Under the pieces are notes generated by a model that was not told the origin of the DNA, ran no database searches, and saw only the letters and a program-made list of their open reading frames with translations. The position numbers were made by a program, and so were the translations under genes. From an uncultured Burkholderiales bacterium (lineage in GTDB: Bacteria > Pseudomonadota > Gammaproteobacteria > Burkholderiales > Burkholderiaceae_C): 10,245 nucleotides of DNA. The stretch spans positions 1-10,245 of the forward strand of contig CAISQQ010000228.1 in the NCBI GenBank assembly GCA_903887655.1, read 5' to 3'. Positions 5,955 through 10,245 of the stretch are shown here, in pieces; position 1 is the stretch's first letter, and the number at the start of each line of letters is the position of its first letter.

Positions 5955-7181
5955 ATGAAAAAGTACCTGCGAATTGCCCTTGAAGTCTTGCTCGTTTTGT
6001 TGTTGGCGGCATCGATTGCCTTTGCCTACATGAACTTCTCAGGCAAAAAACACCTTGCCTCGGACATGGAAGAAGTGAGCGCTGAGCTCGACGAAACCAA
6101 AGACACACTGGACAAAACCAAAGAGCAACTCGACGACGCCCAGGCCAAACTCGAAGAGGTGGAAGCCAGCGCCAAGCAGTTTGAAATCGTCAAACAAGCC
6201 TTCAGCAACGGCGTTGTCCTCCAAGACATGGAAGCGGTCTACAAAGCACAAAAGTCATTGAGTGCCGAGCGTCTCGTGGGCTTGGGGACGGTGCGCCAAC
6301 TCACCAAAGGATTTGAGGACTCCTCCGCCGTTGAGGCCTTCCAAAAGTCACTGGAAATTGCAGAACTTGGCGCGCGCATGCAAGCGGTGTGTTCGGCCCA
6401 AAGCGCATTGTTGAGCGCGGGTAAAAAAGTCACCCTGATGGCCGAATGCTTGGTCAAGCCCAACGAGAAAAAAGCCCAAGACGATGACGAAAAGTCCAAA
6501 GAAAGTGCCGCCAAGAAGGTGCACTGGACTTATGAAGGCGAAGAAGGTCCCGAGCATTGGGGCGAGAATTACCCCACTTGTGCCAATGGTAAAAAACAGT
6601 CGCCTTTGAACATCACGGGCGAGATGGGTAAAACCCGCGACACGATTTCACCAGGGTACAAAGAAACACCCCTCAAAATCATCAACAATGGCCACACCAT
6701 TCAAGTCAATGTCGAAGCGGGCACGAGTGTGCTCACTGTCAACAAAGAGCCCTACGACTTGCTGCAGTTCCACTTCCACCGCCCTGGTGAAGAGCAATTC
6801 AACGGCAAGTCGCCAGCCATGGTTGTGCACTTTGTGCACAAAAGCAAAGCGGGCAAACTTGTGGTGTTGGGCGTGCCTTTGAATGAAGGCAAAGAAAACC
6901 CCTTGATCAAAACGCTCTGGGCCAATTTGCCCGCCAAAGAGGGTGAAGAGTCGGCGCCGGAGAAGATGATCATCAATCCAGCCACCCTGCTGCCTTCAGA
7001 CTTGTCCTTTTACACCTATGAGGGCTCGCTCACCACACCGCCTTGCACCGAGGGCGTGAACTTCTACATCCTCAAAACCAGCAGCGACATCTCCAAGGGC
7101 CAGTTGAACAAATTCCCCTTTAAAGTCAATGCCAGACCGGTTCAAGAACTCAATGGGCGAAAAATTCTCTCCAACAATTGA
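5955..7181 (+). CDS. Membrane-anchored coiled-coil alpha-class carbonic anhydrase
   Basis: The product is 408 residues in three parts. (1) A signal-anchor-like helix at 7-27 follows MKKYLR, predicted N-in with the rest in the periplasm. (2) A coiled coil at about 36-75 has hydrophobic a/d positions V41/L45, T48/L52, T55/L59, A62/L66, V69. A mostly helical region with two cysteines (C146, C165) follows to about 168; I do not recognise it. (3) A complete alpha-carbonic anhydrase domain spans about 189-405. The zinc ligands H273, H275 (QFHFH) and H292 (VHFVH), the proton-shuttle position H247 (NNGH), E279 and the T360-T361 gate in SLTTPPCTEGV are all present. C209 and C364 match the disulfide of bacterial periplasmic enzymes such as that of Neisseria. 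It would interconvert CO2 and bicarbonate plus a proton. The residue equivalent to human E117 is V290. It lies 43 bases after fliN, where fliO is common, but is not FliO. No clear ribosome site is seen. Confidence 0.9.
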   Translation: MKKYLRIALEVLLVLLLAASIAFAYMNFSGKKHLASDMEEVSAELDETKDTLDKTKEQLDDAQAKLEEVEASAKQFEIVKQAFSNGVVLQDMEAVYKAQKSLSAERLVGLGTVRQLTKGFEDSSAVEAFQKSLEIAELGARMQAVCSAQSALLSAGKKVTLMAECLVKPNEKKAQDDDEKSKESAAKKVHWTYEGEEGPEHWGENYPTCANGKKQSPLNITGEMGKTRDTISPGYKETPLKIINNGHTIQVNVEAGTSVLTVNKEPYDLLQFHFHRPGEEQFNGKSPAMVVHFVHKSKAGKLVVLGVPLNEGKENPLIKTLWANLPAKEGEESAPEKMIINPATLLPSDLSFYTYEGSLTTPPCTEGVNFYILKTSSDISKGQLNKFPFKVNARPVQELNGRKILSNN

Positions 7182-7209
7182 TCGTCTAGCCTTGTGACGA
7201 CACCCAATC

Positions 7210-7235
7210 GAGCCCCTTGGTGGGCTCTTTTTTTT
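7210..7235 (+). terminator. Strong intrinsic terminator closing the flagellar operon
   Basis: GAGCCC (7210-7215) and GGGCTC (7222-7227) form a perfect six-pair GC-rich stem around a six-base loop, followed directly by eight T residues. It begins 28 bases after the carbonic anhydrase stop. It therefore marks the end of the fliK-to-carbonic-anhydrase unit, with no fliO, fliP, fliQ or fliR following. Confidence 0.9.
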
Positions 7236-7685
7236 GGCCAAACGGCCAGGGTTCCGACCGAAAGCGAGCCCCCAACCAACGGGCCAAGGTGCGAGGATCT
7301 GGCCGCCGTGAGTGCCCCATTTCCTTGACCGAGTCGCGAACAGGTCTCGAGTGAACTGGGCCTGGTTTTGTGGTCTCGGGTTTGAACGCAGGGGTGCTCG
7401 CCAAGTCGTCAATTGGGCCGCGGCTTGGGACATGGACGCCCACCATTGACTTGGTTTAAAATAAGCATCTTCTTCACCCCTGGCCTCTGGATCTACACCA
7501 CGAACCGCTCGAGCGTGACAGCCAATGATTCCCAAGTGCGAGTCGCTCCCAGCGACATGGTTGCCCTTGGGGACCCATCGCTCTCCTTGCCCTGGCCCAC
7601 TGCGTGGTGTGTTTGTCAGGGCTCCAGGGTGTAGTTCAAGCGACTTCATCGCCCCCCATCACCCGTTTGAGAGCACCCCTTCGCC
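7236..7685. other. Spacer before miaB, no convincing gene
   Basis: About 450 GC-rich bases separate the terminator and miaB. Open frames exist on the minus strand. The longest runs antisense through the carbonic anhydrase 3' end and the terminator stem, and has no recognisable domain; the others are Pro/Arg-rich and lack ribosome sites. A short TGGCC-AAAC-GGCCA hairpin (7235-7248) follows the terminator T-run. A miaB promoter is probably here, but no -35/-10 pair is clear enough to call. Confidence 0.6.
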
Positions 7686-9029
7686 ATGAACCCCAAAGTC
7701 TTCATCAAAACCTTCGGCTGTCAGATGAACGAGTACGACTCGGACAAAATGGTCGATGTGCTGCACAGCACGCAAGGCTATGAAAAAACCCTCAATGTCG
7801 ATGAAGCCGATTTGATCGTGTTCAACACCTGCTCGGTTCGAGAGAAAGCGCAAGAGAAGGTGTTTTCCGACTTGGGGCGAGTCAAGCACCTGAAAAAGAA
7901 AGGCGTCAAAATTGCAGTCGGCGGCTGTGTCGCCTCTCAAGAAGGCGGCGCCATCATTGATCGCGCACCGTTTGTCGATGTGGTCTTTGGCCCGCAAACA
8001 CTGCACCGCCTGCCCGCCTTGCTCGATGAAGGCGCGCGCACAAAACGCCCCCAAATTGACATCACTTTTCCCGAGATTGAAAAATTCGACCATTTACCGC
8101 CTGCCCGACAAGAAGGTGCCAGCGCCTTTGTGAGCATCATGGAGGGCTGCTCCAAATACTGCAGCTACTGTGTTGTGCCCTACACCCGGGGCGAGGAATT
8201 CTCCAGGCCCTTGGACGATGTGCTCACCGAAATTGCGGGACTCAGCACCCAAGGGGTCAAGGAAATCACCCTGCTCGGTCAAAACGTGAACGCTTACCGC
8301 GCCCCGATGGCCCCCATGACAGCCGGTGGCAGCGAGATGGCGGACTTGGCTTTTTTGATCGAACTCACCGCTCAACTCCCCGGCATTGAGCGCATTCGCT
8401 TCACCACCTCGCACCCCAATGAGTTCACGCCTCGCTTGATCGAGGCCTATGGCAAAGAGCCCAAGCTCGTGAGCCATTTGCACCTGCCCGTGCAGCACGG
8501 TAGCGACAAAATCTTGATGGCGATGAAGCGCGGCTACACCGCGCTCGAGTACAAAAGCACCATCAAGAAGTTGCGCGCCATCCGCCCCGACTTGTCGTTG
8601 AGTTCAGACTTCATTGTGGGCTTTCCTGGAGAGAGCGAAGACGACTTCAACAAAATGATGGGCCTGATCGAGGATCTGTATTTCGATGCGTCCTTTAGCT
8701 TCATCTTCAGCCCCCGGCCCGGCACCCCAGCGGCGAATTTGCACGACGACACCCCCCACGAGGTCAAGCTTCGAAGGCTGCAGGCCCTGCAAGCCCTCTT
8801 GGACACCCATGTGAAGGCCATCGGCGAGTCTTTGGTCGGCCAGCATCGCCGCGTCTTGGTCGAAGGCCCCTCCAAAAAAGACCCCCAAGAATTCATGGCC
8901 CGCACCGAGTGCAATCGGGTGGTGAATTTCGCTGTGGGCGCGAGAGACCCCGCCACCATCACGGGGCAGATGCTCGAGGTGAAGATCACCCAGGCCTTCG
9001 CCCATTCATTGAGGGCGGAGTTGGTCTGA
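7686..9029 (+). CDS. miaB: tRNA-2-methylthio-N6-dimethylallyladenosine synthase MiaB
   Basis: The product is 447 residues, typical length. MiaB is a cytosolic radical-SAM enzyme that converts i6A37 to ms2i6A37 in tRNAs reading UNN codons, improving reading-frame fidelity. The N-terminal UPF0004 domain carries the three cysteines for the auxiliary iron-sulfur cluster: C12 (TFGCQMNEYDSD), C49 (NTCSVREKA) and C81 (GGCVASQEG). The radical-SAM cluster cysteines C155, C159 and C162 lie in GCSKYCSYCVVPYTRGEE. Further hallmarks are TLLGQNVNAY (195-204), TTSHPNEF (240-247), LHLPVQHGSD (265-274) and DFIVGFPGES (308-317). A C-terminal TRAM domain spans about 380-445. The NVNAY and YTRGEE motifs favour MiaB over RimO. 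The ATG at 7686 gives the normal family start, though its ribosome site is poor. It faces ffh. Confidence 0.96.
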   Translation: MNPKVFIKTFGCQMNEYDSDKMVDVLHSTQGYEKTLNVDEADLIVFNTCSVREKAQEKVFSDLGRVKHLKKKGVKIAVGGCVASQEGGAIIDRAPFVDVVFGPQTLHRLPALLDEGARTKRPQIDITFPEIEKFDHLPPARQEGASAFVSIMEGCSKYCSYCVVPYTRGEEFSRPLDDVLTEIAGLSTQGVKEITLLGQNVNAYRAPMAPMTAGGSEMADLAFLIELTAQLPGIERIRFTTSHPNEFTPRLIEAYGKEPKLVSHLHLPVQHGSDKILMAMKRGYTALEYKSTIKKLRAIRPDLSLSSDFIVGFPGESEDDFNKMMGLIEDLYFDASFSFIFSPRPGTPAANLHDDTPHEVKLRRLQALQALLDTHVKAIGESLVGQHRRVLVEGPSKKDPQEFMARTECNRVVNFAVGARDPATITGQMLEVKITQAFAHSLRAELV

Positions 9030-9037
9030 TGGCGTCA

Positions 9038-9079
9038 ATGCCCGGTTGATGCGAGCGAGCAGTCGAGTGCTGGGGGCAT
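9038..9079. repeat. Inverted repeat in the miaB-ffh convergent gap
   Basis: ATGCCC (9038-9043) pairs with GGGCAT (9074-9079), with a nested AGCA/TGCT pair inside. No T-run follows on either strand, so it is at best a weak, non-classical 3'-end structure between two convergent genes only 77 bases apart. Confidence 0.25.
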
Positions 9080-9106
9080 CCACACGCTGGACCGATGAGA
9101 CACAGA

Positions 9107-10245
9107 TCAACGCATCATGCCGGGGAAACCGCCGCCCGGGCCCTTCATGCCTTTGAAGTGCTTCATCATTTTCATCAGACCTGAGCCCTTCATTTTCTTC
9201 ATCATGTCTTGCATTTGGGTGAACTCGTTCAAGAGTCGGTTGACGTCTTGCACCTGAACGCCCGCCCCATTGGCAATGCGCTTTTTGCGCGTGGCTTTGA
9301 TGATCTCGGGCTTTTTGCGCTCTTTCAAGGTCATGCTGTGGATGATGCCTTGCTTTCTGGCAATGTCGCGCTCGACTTTGTCAAAGTCCATGCCTTTGGC
9401 CTTGTCCATCATTTGGGAGGGCAATTTCTCCATGAGGCTTGAGAGCCCACCCATTTGTTTCATTTGGGAGATTTGCGCCAAAAAGTCGTTCAAATCAAAA
9501 CTGTCGCCACTCTTGATTTTGCTGGCGAGTTTTTCTGCCGCCTTCAAGTCGACGCCGGCCGTGACTTGTTCGACCAAAGCGACTATATCGCCCATGCCGA
9601 GCACCCGTCCTGCGTGACGCTCCGCGTCAAAGAGCTCCAAGCCATCGATCTTTTCACTCGTGCCGGCAAACTTGATGGGCACACCGGTCACCTCGCGCAC
9701 CGACAACGCCGCCCCGCCTCTGGAGTCACCGTCCATTTTGGTGAGCACAATCCCCGTCAAGGGCAAGGCCTCTTTGAAGGCTCGCGCGGTGTTCATCGCG
9801 TCTTGACCCTGCATGGCGTCCACGACAAACAAGGTCTCAATGGGATTGAGGAATTCTTGCAGGCCTTGAATTTCTTTCATCAAGACCTCATCAATGGCCA
9901 AGCGACCGGCCGTGTCCACGATCAGCACATCGACAAAATGACGCTTGGCATAGTCGAGTGCCTTTTTGGCAATGTCCAGGGGTTTTTCACCCGCCTCACT
10001 GGGAAACCACTCACAGCCGGCTTGCGCACTCACTGCTTTCAACTGCTCGATGGCTGCGGGGCGATAGACGTCGGCCGAGACGGTGAGGACTTTTTTCTTT
10101 CTCTTGTTGATCAAGTACTTGGCCAACTTGGCTGTTGTGGTGGTCTTGCCCGCACCTTGGAGGCCGCACATCAACACCACCGCGGGCGGTTGCGTGGCCA
10201 AGTTCAAGTCACTGACCCCCTCGCCCATGGTGTGCGCCAATTCAC
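9107..10245 (-). CDS. ffh: Signal recognition particle protein Ffh (54 kDa homologue), 5' end cut by right edge
   Basis: On the minus strand the frame is open from the right edge to a stop at 9107-9109, covering 379 codons. Ffh binds 4.5S RNA and signal sequences of nascent membrane proteins, and delivers ribosomes to FtsY by GTP hydrolysis. Visible motifs are the P-loop GLQGAGKTT (10139-10165), DTAGR (about 9902-9916), TKMDGD (9725-9742) and GTSEKIDGLELF. The methionine-rich M domain occupies roughly the last 120 codons, with an RNA-binding stretch of RKKRIANGAGVQVQDVNRLL. It ends in a Gly/Met/Lys-rich tail (KMKGSGLMKMM through PGGGFPGMMR). Bacterial Ffh is about 450 residues; about 75 residues of the N domain lie outside. 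The frame begins before the visible ELAHTMGEG, so an in-frame TTG at 10240 is not the start. Confidence 0.97.
   Translation of the reverse strand, partial: ELAHTMGEGVSDLNLATQPPAVVLMCGLQGAGKTTTTAKLAKYLINKRKKKVLTVSADVYRPAAIEQLKAVSAQAGCEWFPSEAGEKPLDIAKKALDYAKRHFVDVLIVDTAGRLAIDEVLMKEIQGLQEFLNPIETLFVVDAMQGQDAMNTARAFKEALPLTGIVLTKMDGDSRGGAALSVREVTGVPIKFAGTSEKIDGLELFDAERHAGRVLGMGDIVALVEQVTAGVDLKAAEKLASKIKSGDSFDLNDFLAQISQMKQMGGLSSLMEKLPSQMMDKAKGMDFDKVERDIARKQGIIHSMTLKERKKPEIIKATRKKRIANGAGVQVQDVNRLLNEFTQMQDMMKKMKGSGLMKMMKHFKGMKGPGGGFPGMMR

Noticed and set aside
5955..6230. Possibility that the N-terminal part of the carbonic anhydrase gene is a FliO domain fused to the enzyme
   Set aside because: Only the single N-terminal membrane helix is shared in outline. 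The following coiled coil and cysteine-containing region do not look like the short FliO cytoplasmic domain, and the predicted topology puts them in the periplasm.
6996..7649. 217-codon open frame on the minus strand across the miaB spacer
   Set aside because: It runs antisense through the conserved 3' end of the carbonic anhydrase and through the terminator stem, has no recognisable domain and no ribosome site. A GC-rich chance frame is the simpler reading.

Overview
The window looks like chromosomal DNA of a motile Gram-negative bacterium, most likely a betaproteobacterium of the Burkholderiales. This rests on the style of the Ffh M domain, the MiaB sequence and the flagellar proteins; the genus cannot be fixed by eye. 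Base composition is moderately GC-rich throughout, with no sign of a mobile element, CRISPR array, tRNA or rRNA.

Left part (1-7235) is a flagellar locus. The start of flhA (export gate) runs leftward and off the window edge. About 680 bases away, a rightward operon begins: fliK (hook-length control), fliL (stator-associated membrane protein), fliM and fliN (C-ring switch), then an unexpected gene. That gene encodes a membrane-anchored, coiled-coil, alpha-class carbonic anhydrase, in the position where fliO (followed by fliPQR) is usually found. A strong intrinsic terminator closes the unit at 7210-7235.

The flhA-fliK spacer carries what looks like a complete sigma-54 control region. There is a very good -24/-12 promoter facing flhA (738-755) and a good one facing fliK (1032-1049). 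Between them lie three copies of an 8-10 bp motif (GGACCCCA core, one copy inverted) that could be enhancer sites for a bEBP-type activator. A near-perfect hairpin lies in the long predicted fliK leader.

Right part (7236-10245) is housekeeping. After about 450 bases with no convincing gene comes miaB (tRNA methylthiotransferase, rightward). It converges on ffh (signal recognition particle GTPase, leftward), which is cut by the right edge.

The most interesting signals are the carbonic anhydrase fusion built into a flagellar rotor operon, its altered second-shell active-site residue, and the divergent sigma-54 promoters with a shared repeated motif.
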